Below are positions 51,710 through 60,671 of a DNA stretch of 62,287 nt, one piece after another. Origin of the DNA: Akkermansia muciniphila (GTDB lineage Bacteria; Verrucomicrobiota; Verrucomicrobiia; Verrucomicrobiales; Akkermansiaceae); the NCBI GenBank assembly GCA_945888515.1, contig CAMDAD010000016.1:1-62287 (forward strand), read 5' to 3'. Position 1 is the first letter of the stretch. Every line of letters starts with the position of its first letter. The position numbers and the translations under genes were made by a program. The notes beneath the pieces are model-generated. The model was not told where the DNA came from. It was given only the letters and a program-made list of their open reading frames with translations, and searched no databases.

Positions 51710-54700
51710 TTATCCTTTACCTGCCGAATCACGCTCCTCAATCCATTTGCGACCTTCGGGGCTGTCGCGGAAGAGGACCACGGGGACGTTGCGGATTCCG
51801 ATTCTGTTGCCGACGCGTTCTTCTTTTCGCGAGATGACGATGAGTTCATCGCACTGGCGGAAGGCGTAGGGGATGTTGCCGCTGGACATGGAGAACATGC
51901 CTTGGAGGCCGAGCTCGGTCATGGCTTGGATGCAATTTTGGATGCGCTCACCGGAGAGTTTGGAGAAGGCTTCATCGATGGGGACGAGGGCGAGGGAGGC
52001 CTCCTTGCGTCTTGTTTCGTGGCGGTTGTAGGCGTGGAGGTAGCTAGCGAGGATGGCGATAAAATACGGGCTTTGGTTTTCGCCGCCACTCATTTTGCCG
52101 CTTTGTTTGTCCACGCTCACGGGGCGGGCCTCGGGGTCGCGGATGTCGGTGACGAGGAGGTCGTAGTCGAAGTATTGTCGATAGTCTAACAAACGCGCGG
52201 CCTCGGGACTGTTAGCGTTTTTGACGAGGAGCTGGAGGAAGCCTTCGAGGGCATCGCGCATCTCGCCGCTCATGCTATCGAAAAAGAGGCTGTCTTCGTG
52301 GTGGAGTGCGTTGAGGTCGATGAGTTCGCGGTAGAGGCGGAAGTCCGGGTTGTTCTTTTTATCGATCCTGTAGCGGTCGTTGCCGATGGGGCGCTTGAGT
52401 TGTTGATTGAGCAGGGAGATGATGTTTTCCACGTTCTTGAGCGCTTGCTGCATGCGGGAGAGCAGCTGGGTGCGGAAGAGGGATTCCCAGCGTTTACGCT
52501 CGGTGGCGGATTTTTTCTCATACTCGGGAATGTTCGCGTGCTCGATGACATCGAGGCGCTTCAGATAGGCACCGACGCCGCTGGCTTCTTCCGAGAGATC
52601 ATCGAACTTGGGATGGAAAGATTTTTTGAAGTCGACCATTGCCAGCTTGAGTTCGCCGTTCAGGCGGGTCGCATCGAGCTCAGCTTTGGCCTTGGCTTTT
52701 TCGAACTCGCGCGCGCAGACATCGAGAGCAGGCGTGAAGTTTTGCGCTTCTTCTTTCCACTCGCGGTAGCGGGTGAGATGTGGGGTGAGATCGATGCGGA
52801 GCTTGATGCGGGAAAATTCATCTTCTCGGCGACTGGCTTGTTCGGTGAGGTCCTTGAGCTGCTTTTCGGTTTGTTCGATTTCCTTGTGCGCGCCTTTGCG
52901 CAGGATGCCGTCGCGCTCTTTCGCCCACAGTGTTTGCTGTTCCTTGATGTCCTCGATCTGGTGTTGGAGTTGGGTAAATTGATCGGTGGCGATGGCTTGG
53001 TAGTCAGCCATTTTCCTCTCATGTTCTTCCTGCATGCGCGGCAGGGACTCGATGCGCACAAGGTCCTGCATGACTTGCTGGTGATCGGGAATTTCCAGCA
53101 TGCGCGATTCGATTAGATGAAGGATTTGTTGCTCTAACGGTTCGAGGCGACGGATGGCGGCATCGATATCGGCCAAGCGGTTGCGTTTGATTTCGAGCTG
53201 TCGGCGTAGGCCTTCTTCGCCGATGAAAGGAATGCCATCGTAGGGCTTGGGGCGGACGATCATTCCATCGCGTTTGTGCAAGCCATCGGACAGAATGGCG
53301 GAGTCGTGTTTGGCGAGATCGGAGGGGGAGGAAACGAGCACCATGTCGCCGAAAAGAGCATCGATGTGTGACTGCACGGCCTCGTGTTTGCAACGGAAAA
53401 TGGCAGCGAGAGTTGGGGCTTTGCTCGATTTTTTGTTAGAGGAAATGGCATCATCGCGCAACAATCGTTGCGGGCCGGCTTTGAGGAGATCGGCATCGGG
53501 GAGCTTGCGCAAAATGGCGAGTGCTTCCTCGAAATGCGAGGCTGAGACCAGCACGGAAAATTTCTGATCGAAAGCGACTTCGGCCGCGCAGCGCCAGGTC
53601 TCGTCCTCCACTTCGCAGAGTTCGCGTAAGGCGCGAGGTGGGGTTTCATTCGGCATCAGCGGCAGTTGATCGCGCAGGGCGCCGAGCAAGGGTTGATGCA
53701 CGGGAGAGATGCCTTTGCTGAGGAGATCGATCTCGGCGAGGAGGTCGGATTTTTCGCGACGGAGTTGTTGCAACTCGGCGCGGTCGGGGGCGAAGCGTTG
53801 TTCCAACTCGCGACTGACGTGCTTCGCGGCATCGGCGAGCATGGTTAAGGCACTGGCGGATTCGGCACTCTCACAGCCTTCGAGGAAACGCAGGGCGTCG
53901 GCGAGGCGGGTGGTGTCGACCATGGGATGCACGGGGGCCTTGGCGACTTTTTCCATCCAGCCGCGCGCGTCCTTGATGCGTTTGTTGATGCCGCCTTCGA
54001 TCTTGCTGCGGATGGTGCGCAGTCGCTCGATCTCGCTCTCTAACGCATAAATTTCCTCTGTAAGTTTTTTGAACAATCGGCCCTCGGTGGATTCATTGAG
54101 CAGGGCGAGCAGGTCTTCGCGGCGGGTGTCCGATTCCTCTAACAATCCGCTGAGTTCTAACAAGCGGCTTTCATCAGCGGCGTAATCCTCGCGCAGTTGT
54201 TGCAAGCGAGTTTGAGTTTTTTCGCGCTCGGAGGAGGCGTGTTTCCATGCGAATTCGGTATGGAGGTAGCTTGCGACATCGCGATCGCGATCGGCGGCGG
54301 TCCAGGCCTGGGAAAGATCGCGGATGCGCAGGAGGCGATCGAGCTGCGCCTTGAGGTCGGCGAGTTCTTTTTCGTAGGACTGGAAATCGCGGAAGCTGGT
54401 GATGATGGCATCGACGTCCACGGCCTCGGCGGGCAGGACGAACTGGCGGCAGAAGTCATCGAAGCTCTTCAAGTTCGTGAACGACATCGCGCTGGGCAGC
54501 AGGCGGTGGAGGACTTCCTTGTTGAAATTCAGGTGGCTGGGATTCGCCATGTCGCGAAGGTAATCGCGGGTCGATGAAAATGTACGACCGCCCTTTGACT
54601 CGATGAAGCGCTTGAACTCGGCGGCGGAGCTGGGTCGCTGTTTTCCGTCCTCGGACTGCGTGAGAAAGTCCGCGCGTTCGAGAGGAACGGGGCAGAAAAA

Positions 54701-55099
54701 CGGCGTGGTGGTGCCATCGTTTTCGGTGGTGTTGTGGTATTCGAAACGCAGGCCCCATGTCTCGATGCGTTTGCCATCAGGCCAGGTGAACTCGGCGCCG
54801 ATGTAGGTGGTGACGCCTTTGTCATGGAAAAACTGCGGTTGGCCGTTTTCCTCGCGCTTCGTATCGAGCAGGCAGTAGCCCTTGATGGTGCGATCACTTT
54901 TTCCTCCAGTGGCGCTGCGATTGAAATGATGGCGGGCTTTTTCCGGGCCTACGAGCACGAGCATGAGCAGGTCCATCAGGATGGACTTACCAGAACCGGT
55001 GACACCGGCGAGCACGAGATTGCCTCTGACCGGCAGCGAGTCGCGGTAGCCGTACCAATTCAGTGCGTGGATTTTCGTGAGCTGGATGGCGCGGTTCAT
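51710..55099 (-). CDS. jetC: Wadjet JetC, SMC/MukB-like ATPase
   Basis: 1129 residues. Walker A GVTGSGKS is at 32-39, after ALNWYGYRDSLPVRGN, the start typical of SbcC/MukB-like proteins in these operons. Two long coiled-coil arms (about 230-480 and 640-860) flank a hinge-like middle. The ABC signature SGGENQ is at 1004-1009 and Walker B LALVPIDEAF has Asp-Glu at 1042-1043. It is the loop-extruding motor, working as a dimer with JetA (kleisin) and JetB (KITE). Its ATG overlaps the jetB stop by 4 bp. The sequence looks intact. Confidence 0.95.
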   Translation of the reverse strand: MNRAIQLTKIHALNWYGYRDSLPVRGNLVLAGVTGSGKSILMDLLMLVLVGPEKARHHFNRSATGGKSDRTIKGYCLLDTKREENGQPQFFHDKGVTTYIGAEFTWPDGKRIETWGLRFEYHNTTENDGTTTPFFCPVPLERADFLTQSEDGKQRPSSAAEFKRFIESKGGRTFSSTRDYLRDMANPSHLNFNKEVLHRLLPSAMSFTNLKSFDDFCRQFVLPAEAVDVDAIITSFRDFQSYEKELADLKAQLDRLLRIRDLSQAWTAADRDRDVASYLHTEFAWKHASSEREKTQTRLQQLREDYAADESRLLELSGLLEESDTRREDLLALLNESTEGRLFKKLTEEIYALESEIERLRTIRSKIEGGINKRIKDARGWMEKVAKAPVHPMVDTTRLADALRFLEGCESAESASALTMLADAAKHVSRELEQRFAPDRAELQQLRREKSDLLAEIDLLSKGISPVHQPLLGALRDQLPLMPNETPPRALRELCEVEDETWRCAAEVAFDQKFSVLVSASHFEEALAILRKLPDADLLKAGPQRLLRDDAISSNKKSSKAPTLAAIFRCKHEAVQSHIDALFGDMVLVSSPSDLAKHDSAILSDGLHKRDGMIVRPKPYDGIPFIGEEGLRRQLEIKRNRLADIDAAIRRLEPLEQQILHLIESRMLEIPDHQQVMQDLVRIESLPRMQEEHERKMADYQAIATDQFTQLQHQIEDIKEQQTLWAKERDGILRKGAHKEIEQTEKQLKDLTEQASRREDEFSRIKLRIDLTPHLTRYREWKEEAQNFTPALDVCAREFEKAKAKAELDATRLNGELKLAMVDFKKSFHPKFDDLSEEASGVGAYLKRLDVIEHANIPEYEKKSATERKRWESLFRTQLLSRMQQALKNVENIISLLNQQLKRPIGNDRYRIDKKNNPDFRLYRELIDLNALHHEDSLFFDSMSGEMRDALEGFLQLLVKNANSPEAARLLDYRQYFDYDLLVTDIRDPEARPVSVDKQSGKMSGGENQSPYFIAILASYLHAYNRHETRRKEASLALVPIDEAFSKLSGERIQNCIQAMTELGLQGMFSMSSGNIPYAFRQCDELIVISRKEERVGNRIGIRNVPVVLFRDSPEGRKWIEERDSAGKG

Positions 55100-55770
55100 A
55101 GGGAGTCCTCCTCTTCGGTGGATGAAATGTCTTCGTCGCTGGTGGCATCGGCATCGCGGCGGAACGTCTGGGCCGTCTCCGTCCAGGCAGCGAGATCGCG
55201 GAAGGGGATGATGCGGCGGATGGTGGGGAGGACCTCGATGCCGGAGTCTTCGAATGGCTCGGCTGGCTCGAAGCGGATCAGATGGTATCGCGCGGCCAGG
55301 CGCAGGATGTCGCGCAGTTGGCCCTTGGGGAGTGGCCCGATGGCATCGGGCAGCAGTTGATCGTGGAGCAGGTCATTGAGCTCGGCGACCGAAAGAAAGG
55401 CCTGATCGAGGCCTTCATCGCGCCAACGGACATCGCCCGCATACCACAGCGCGAGCCAGACGAGAGTGGCATCTTGCTTGAGCTGGAGCCGCAGCGAGGC
55501 GGTGCGCGGTATCGCTTGGATGAGGCGCTCTTCGTGGAGCAGGGAAACTTCCAGGCCGGAGAGTAACGCAATTTCCTTGAGCCAATCGGCATACTGACGG
55601 CACCAATGATAGAGCGCGGAGCGGTTCGGATCGAGGCCATTGATGGAGCCGGTGGCAAGCAGGAGCTGGATGGCCTCGGCGAGGCGATCGCGCTCGTGTT
55701 CCGGCAGGCTCAGCAAGCCGACCGGTGCCGCCGCGACAAAGGCGGAGTCTTCTGGGGAGTGTTCGTTCAT
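55096..55770 (-). CDS. jetB: Wadjet JetB, MukE-like KITE subunit
   Basis: 224 residues, the size of JetB/MukE proteins (DUF4194 type). Predicted winged-helix parts are around LSLPEHERDRLAEAIQLLL and VAELNDLLHDQLL. LRLQLKQDATLVWLALWYA near 95 and RLAARYHLIRFEP near 165 are the best conserved-looking parts. An acidic end (TSDEDISSTEEEDSL) closes it. Identity rests mainly on order and size, being between jetA and jetC with ATGA-type overlaps on both sides. It should bind the kleisin JetA. Confidence 0.88.
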   Translation of the reverse strand: MNEHSPEDSAFVAAAPVGLLSLPEHERDRLAEAIQLLLATGSINGLDPNRSALYHWCRQYADWLKEIALLSGLEVSLLHEERLIQAIPRTASLRLQLKQDATLVWLALWYAGDVRWRDEGLDQAFLSVAELNDLLHDQLLPDAIGPLPKGQLRDILRLAARYHLIRFEPAEPFEDSGIEVLPTIRRIIPFRDLAAWTETAQTFRRDADATSDEDISSTEEEDSL

Positions 55771-57218
55771 TTTTTGATGATGGAAAATCGTTCGACCGAG
55801 CAGCCGTCTAACAGATCGATGGGTGGCATGAGTTCTTCCTGCGTCACGCGCTGGGCCTCGATGCGGAAACGCGCCTCGGGAGACTCCGCATGCAGGAGCA
55901 GCGAGATCAGATCGGTAAAGCCCGAGTCGCCCGCTACGGTGAGCTCGTGGCTCTCGATGCGCGCACCCTTCGCGCCGGGCAGAGATTGGAGAAACACATT
56001 CGCGCGATGGACCGAGAGCGATTCGCGCAGGGCTTTTTCCATATCGCGCAGGCCTGTCATGCGGTCGCTTTCGCTGATGTCATCCTCGAAGGCTTCCTGC
56101 TCCATCGGCGTGCGGCGGAGTTGCGGTGTTTTCAGAGAATCGAGGCCGTTGGGGATTTTTGCGGCGGGCAGGAGCATGGGCGGAAACTCCGGGGCGCTGT
56201 TGGCGAGTTGTGATACTTTTTTTCCAGCGGCGAGCTGATTGACCTGCTCGAAGAATGTTTTTAATTCGTGGCGCCGCTCGCCGCTGATGTCCTGCAAGTA
56301 GCGAAAGCGCGCCAGTGAGCGACGCGTGAAATCGGCCGTGCGTTTGTCGATCTCGTCAGCCATGGGCAGCACCCGCTCTAACAGCTCGATCAATTCATCG
56401 AGCGCCTGCGAGACACGGGCATGCGCCGTCGCCGCGCTGATGTCTGGATGACGGCGCAGGAGCGTTTCCTGCATGGTATTGGTGGCGGCGTGCTCGCCGA
56501 GTCGCTCGGTGATGCGGCGCACAGCCTCGGGCAAACGCAGCGGCAACCGCGCTCTCACCAGCGAGGCGTAGCAGGAGTTGGTCATTTGCTCGCTGTAGTC
56601 ATCGAACACCACCGCGAGGTTCCCTTGTAGGGTTTCCTCTTCCATTTGGCGGCGGGTGAAACGCTGAACGGATTTCTGCATCGAGCGCAGTTCATTCAGG
56701 CCCTCGCGCACCATCGACAGGCAATTTTCCACCGTCTCCCAGGGGCGCTCGGTGAGCTCGATTTCATTTGCCAGCAGCGCGCAAACGCCGGTGAGTTTAT
56801 CGGTGAACACTGCGGCATCCGGCCACGCGATTTTCCGCAGCGCGGTGAGCAGTGTGGCGCCATGGGCATCGAAAATCAACTTGCGCCGCCAGTCACGGCG
56901 CGGCGGTTCCTCCAGCCAGCGGCACTTGATCAAGTATTCGAGAATGAGCCGCGCGCGCTGGCGTGCATCGTCCGTGGCGATCTCGGCGGAAACATCGGCG
57001 GCCTCGGCGTCGAGCTCGAGACTAGGGTGCTGATCGAGCGTTTCCACGATGATCGCCATGGCTTCCTCGCGCGCCATGCCATCGGGTCGGTCGGACGTGA
57101 CGCGCTCTAGGTCATCGAGCACATCCACATAAAACGCCGCATTTTTCCCACTCAACACGCGGAAAAATCCCGTGCCACGGGTTTCGCGAAAGAGGGCGGT
57201 GGAGAGAAGTTCGTCCAT
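55767..57218 (-). CDS. jetA: Wadjet JetA, MukF-like kleisin subunit
   Basis: 483 residues, first gene of the operon. The start LFRETRGTGFFRVLSGKNAAFYVDVLDDL resembles the JetA family used in type II Wadjet (DUF5716/PF18982 in my recollection) rather than DUF3375. Helical segments continue to about 330. A Pro-rich linker (PPMLLPAAKIPNG) and a C-terminal winged-helix-like end follow, fitting a kleisin that bridges the JetC heads. The jetB ATG overlaps its stop. The promoter should lie in the AT-rich stretch around 57270-57340. Confidence 0.85.
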   Translation of the reverse strand: MDELLSTALFRETRGTGFFRVLSGKNAAFYVDVLDDLERVTSDRPDGMAREEAMAIIVETLDQHPSLELDAEAADVSAEIATDDARQRARLILEYLIKCRWLEEPPRRDWRRKLIFDAHGATLLTALRKIAWPDAAVFTDKLTGVCALLANEIELTERPWETVENCLSMVREGLNELRSMQKSVQRFTRRQMEEETLQGNLAVVFDDYSEQMTNSCYASLVRARLPLRLPEAVRRITERLGEHAATNTMQETLLRRHPDISAATAHARVSQALDELIELLERVLPMADEIDKRTADFTRRSLARFRYLQDISGERRHELKTFFEQVNQLAAGKKVSQLANSAPEFPPMLLPAAKIPNGLDSLKTPQLRRTPMEQEAFEDDISESDRMTGLRDMEKALRESLSVHRANVFLQSLPGAKGARIESHELTVAGDSGFTDLISLLLHAESPEARFRIEAQRVTQEELMPPIDLLDGCSVERFSIIKK

Positions 57219-57433
57219 GGGAGAGGCGCACGAGGCTAATTGTTTCTGCGGCAGAGGGAAGCAAGAAAGTTTTGCTATATGCCTTCAGCATTAGAAGGTT
57301 ATTTTCTTAGCTGAAATTTGTCTTGATTTTTTGTATTGAACTTCAATGATCAATGTATCTGCGCAAACGGAAGAGGGAGTAAGAAACCTGATAACAAGCG
57401 GTTAGTAATGACCGCAAACATTGCTACCAAACC
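57219..57433. other. AT-rich intergenic region with divergent promoters
   Basis: Between jetA (minus) and the C-rich secreted gene (plus) is about 350 bp with no convincing gene. The 57285-57350 part is AT-rich and is the likely promoter zone for the jet operon. A small palindrome TTGAA-C-TTCAA (57337-57347) could be an operator. No clear -35/-10 pair was assigned. Confidence 0.4.
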
Positions 57434-57524
57434 AGCCGAAAGGCCGGGGAGGCAGCGGCGCATGTCCAAGCTGTTTCCTTGCGAAATAGCCAAAGGCCGT
57501 TGCCGCTTTCCTCTGGCGGCTTTT
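57434..57524 (+). promoter_or_regulatory. Leader with mutually exclusive hairpins (attenuator-like)
   Basis: GCC-GAAA-GGC forms a tetraloop hairpin at 57435-57444. GGCAGCGGC (57451-57459) pairs with GCCGTTGCC (57496-57504), 9 bp with one G-U. GCCGCT (57502-57507) pairs instead with GGCGGC (57515-57520), followed by TTTT, a short terminator-like stem. The last two share 57502-57504, so only one can form. This is an antiterminator/terminator layout about 50 bp before the next gene. No known riboswitch class was matched. It could alternatively be a dispersed palindromic repeat. Confidence 0.45.
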
Positions 57525-57572
57525 GAACTCCCCGTCCACCTGTGAGGGCAAAAAATTTCAAATCACAGAAAA

Positions 57573-58454
57573 ATGCAAATTCACAGATTCCTCCCTCTAC
57601 TCTTGGTCGGCGCATTAGCCGCACAGGAAGTTTCCTCGCCCCGTGCCACCATCCTCGCTCCCATCATCCCCGCGCCAGTCGCCCAGCCAGTACCGCAGGC
57701 CGTTCTCCGTCTCGACATTGCACCCGAAAGCATCCTCGAATCAAAAGAACGCATCGTCAACGGCCAAAAAATCACCACTCAGGAAATCACTCCCATCACC
57801 CTGCCGCCGATTCCACCCGCGCCAGAACCGCGCCCCCTCACCGCCGGGCAAATCGCTGCCCGCGACGCAAAACTAGCCAGCGCCCGGAAATACCGCAGCC
57901 TCATGCTCTCCTGCACCGTCTTCGATGACAAACACACCCGCATCCAAGGCACCACGCGCATCAAAGACACCACCGAGCGCTGGGAAGCCTGGAGCAACAT
58001 CAACTTCCATCACTTCAACAGACTACCCCGCTTCCAAAAGAACGACATCACCTATTCACTCTTCTTAGGCATCGGTGACGAAAACACCACAAAAGCCGCC
58101 GCCCGCTTCGCCCGCGCTACAAGAACCTACACCCCACCTACCATCCCCGATCTTCCTGCAGATCCCACCACTGCACCGCGCTTCATCGTCACCAGCGGCA
58201 ACCCCACCGCCGAAGACCTAGCGCCCATCGTCGGCCTTCACGAACTCTACCAAGACCACCACAAAGAGCTCATCAGCGAATACATCCGCATCAAAGCCCA
58301 ACAAGAACGCGAAGCCGCCGAACGCCTCGCCAATCCCCCTGACCCCAAACCCGACATCATCATCCAACACTGGACCGTCACCCCCGACGCTCCACCCGCC
58401 CCCACCAAACTCGAAATCATCCCCACCAAAACCGAGGAAGGAGAAACCAAATGA
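57573..58454 (+). CDS. Secreted proline-rich protein of unknown function
   Basis: 293 residues. The signal peptide is MQIHRFLPLLLVGALAAQ. Pro-rich stretches at about 25-50 and 70-90 (ITLPPIPPAPEPRPLTAG) and near the end (NPPDPKP, PDAPPAPTK) frame a folded middle with YRSLMLSCTVFDDKHTR and WEAWSNINFHHFNRLPRF. No family recognised. The coding strand is strikingly C-rich and G-poor, unlike most of the window. Stop and the next start overlap as ATGA, so it is co-translated with the transglutaminase-like gene. Confidence 0.75.
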   Translation: MQIHRFLPLLLVGALAAQEVSSPRATILAPIIPAPVAQPVPQAVLRLDIAPESILESKERIVNGQKITTQEITPITLPPIPPAPEPRPLTAGQIAARDAKLASARKYRSLMLSCTVFDDKHTRIQGTTRIKDTTERWEAWSNINFHHFNRLPRFQKNDITYSLFLGIGDENTTKAAARFARATRTYTPPTIPDLPADPTTAPRFIVTSGNPTAEDLAPIVGLHELYQDHHKELISEYIRIKAQQEREAAERLANPPDPKPDIIIQHWTVTPDAPPAPTKLEIIPTKTEEGETK

Positions 58455-60670
58455 AATCCCTCCTCCCTTCAAACCTTAGCGCCCCTCGCGCCTTGGCGAT
58501 CTTAGCGGCGATACTTACTACACAAACACAAGCCATCCTAGACACAAACGCAAACGCCCTCAGCGACCTCTGGGAAAAACAACACAACAGCGGCAACCTC
58601 TTCGCCCCAACCATCCTCGCCACCAACGACGAAGACCTGGACGGCTGGACCAACGCCCAAGAAGCCGCTGCCGGCACCGATCCCTTCAACCCCAATCCCC
58701 CTGACGGCATCGTCACCGTCACCATCACTCCCAGCCTCACCGCAGAAGCCTTCACACTCACTTGGCCCACACTCGTAGGAAAAAACTACCAACTCAAAGT
58801 CAGCACCGATCTTGTCACCTGGAGCAACCTCGGCGACCCCATCAGCACATACGAAAACACCCACAGCATCGGCGTCAACACCATCCAAACGGATAACTCG
58901 ATTCCTGATAATGTATTCTGGCAAGTCACCGTAACAGACATAAAAACTGATAGCGACGAACTTACTGATGCAGAAGAGTATGCCTTGGGCACCAATTCCT
59001 ATAATCCTGACACAGATGGCGACGGAACTTCCGATAGCGATGAGATGATTGCTGGTACGGACCCAAGTAATCCAAGCGACGCCCCTGAAACAGGTTGGGT
59101 CATTCTAGATGGAGACTTGGAAGAAAATGAAGAAAAAACCCTAACCCGCACGCTTCGCATCCCTAAGGGACAACGAGCACTTCTCTTGGTTTATGTCGCA
59201 AGCGCTGAATACTCGTATTGGACAGACCCTACTACGCCAAATGAATTCAACGATACATTGACTTGGAATATCCAGCCTTCATCTGGAGCTACTGTGTCTG
59301 GTTCCATCAATGTCAATGCACGTCATGAAAATTGGATCGAAGCAGAAAATCGTGGACTTTCATTCCGTAGTAATGATCCCATACACATTGAAAACGCGAA
59401 GGTTTTGTCCGCAACAGAAACCGAGGATTTGACTCTCAATATAAGCTTATCCGCGACAAATATCAGTGATGGCGAACTACCAAGCACGATAGCCGTAGCT
59501 CTTTTACCGTTACGTCAGCGTGAGATCGAGTTCGGTGGAGTTCAGTATCACGTATTAAAGAGTGATGATGGCAACACAACATACGCTGCGCCACACTGGA
59601 TCGACTTGGATGGAAACGGAGATGCCTTGGATACAGCCAAGGGCGAGAGAAACTACAGCGCAGCATTCACCCGTAAGACACAACCCAAGGTCAAATCCAT
59701 TTTCAAAATCAAAGATTTACCGGAGAATCTGAAGATTGAGATCAAAGCCACCGCTAACGATGGGATCAGTTTCCCACAAAAAGATGCGCAATTTTCAGAA
59801 GAGCAGGTGATCTACCCCATGACCGGCAGTAGCCCTACGCTCCTGCCTGACGAAATTCGCTATTATCCCAAATCTGACGCTGCCAAAGCGTTTAAGATAC
59901 AATGGGAAATGAACGTAGAAAATGCTGGATGGGGAATTGTGGGCGAGTCGTTTCATCAAATCTATGTCACACTCGAAACGCCTATTTCCCCGCTGCGACA
60001 AGAGACCTTGTTTGAGATTGGCTGTCGCAGAGCTAACGGAATATCAGTCGTTGCACTTGCTAGAACAAATATCTATGCAGAATTTAAAACAAAGAATGTG
60101 AAAAGATTAATCGATCAATTGCAGTTATCATATTGGAAAAACAATGAAGAAGGTGCTCTTACAACATCTGCTTTATTATCATCGGTAAATGGTAATGGAA
60201 CCTGCAATGCTTGGGCATTTTTCTTTCGCGATATTTTACGGATACAGGGAATAGAAGCAAATTTTGTTCAGATAATACCGCTGATATCAGGTGTTGCTGA
60301 GCAAGACAGAGTGTTGGCAGTTAAAGAATGGAATTTTGCAGGCAACGGTTCGGCACCAGCACCTTATTCCTACGTGATAAATACCGATGCAACTCCCGGA
60401 AACAACGGAACTGTAGCGCAGAACAATCCCAATCCACCTAAAAGATTCGATATTCATTCCATAACATTGTCAGGTGGTATTTTATATGATCCCTCCTACG
60501 GAACACCGGAAGTCGGCACTACAGTTAAGGATTATGAAGACGCTTCTTTTGCTGGGTTTGGCAGGTATATAGAGATTTCTGGTGGAATACGTAAAATTGC
60601 ATTCAAGAAAAACGATGTAACAGCAGAATCGGCACAAGAAGTTGAACTCGTTACAGTTAATGGAGAATAA
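58451..60670 (+). CDS. Secreted protein with calcium-type repeats and a transglutaminase-like C-terminus
   Basis: 739 residues. A hydrophobic export segment lies at about 12-28. Thrombospondin-3/dockerin-like Asp-rich repeats follow: NDEDLDGWTNAQEAAAGTDP near 60, and DTDGDGTSDSDEMIAGTDP near 195. A beta-rich region fills the middle. Near the end GNGTCNAWAFFFRDILRIQG supplies a Cys in a helix start. FDIHSITLSGGILYDPSYG supplies His and Asp, the arrangement of transglutaminase-like cysteine proteases. The first 200 codons are C-rich while the last 250 are AT-rich, so the C-terminal domain may have been exchanged. It is possibly a secreted enzyme or toxin; the following lipoprotein would then be the candidate immunity partner. 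Confidence 0.78.
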   Translation: MKSLLPSNLSAPRALAILAAILTTQTQAILDTNANALSDLWEKQHNSGNLFAPTILATNDEDLDGWTNAQEAAAGTDPFNPNPPDGIVTVTITPSLTAEAFTLTWPTLVGKNYQLKVSTDLVTWSNLGDPISTYENTHSIGVNTIQTDNSIPDNVFWQVTVTDIKTDSDELTDAEEYALGTNSYNPDTDGDGTSDSDEMIAGTDPSNPSDAPETGWVILDGDLEENEEKTLTRTLRIPKGQRALLLVYVASAEYSYWTDPTTPNEFNDTLTWNIQPSSGATVSGSINVNARHENWIEAENRGLSFRSNDPIHIENAKVLSATETEDLTLNISLSATNISDGELPSTIAVALLPLRQREIEFGGVQYHVLKSDDGNTTYAAPHWIDLDGNGDALDTAKGERNYSAAFTRKTQPKVKSIFKIKDLPENLKIEIKATANDGISFPQKDAQFSEEQVIYPMTGSSPTLLPDEIRYYPKSDAAKAFKIQWEMNVENAGWGIVGESFHQIYVTLETPISPLRQETLFEIGCRRANGISVVALARTNIYAEFKTKNVKRLIDQLQLSYWKNNEEGALTTSALLSSVNGNGTCNAWAFFFRDILRIQGIEANFVQIIPLISGVAEQDRVLAVKEWNFAGNGSAPAPYSYVINTDATPGNNGTVAQNNPNPPKRFDIHSITLSGGILYDPSYGTPEVGTTVKDYEDASFAGFGRYIEISGGIRKIAFKKNDVTAESAQEVELVTVNGE

Positions 60671-60671
60671 C

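Noticed and set aside
52298-53116. A plus-strand frame opposite jetC.
   Set aside because: Antisense shadow of the coiled-coil part of jetC, giving a low-complexity Val/Phe/Glu-rich translation.
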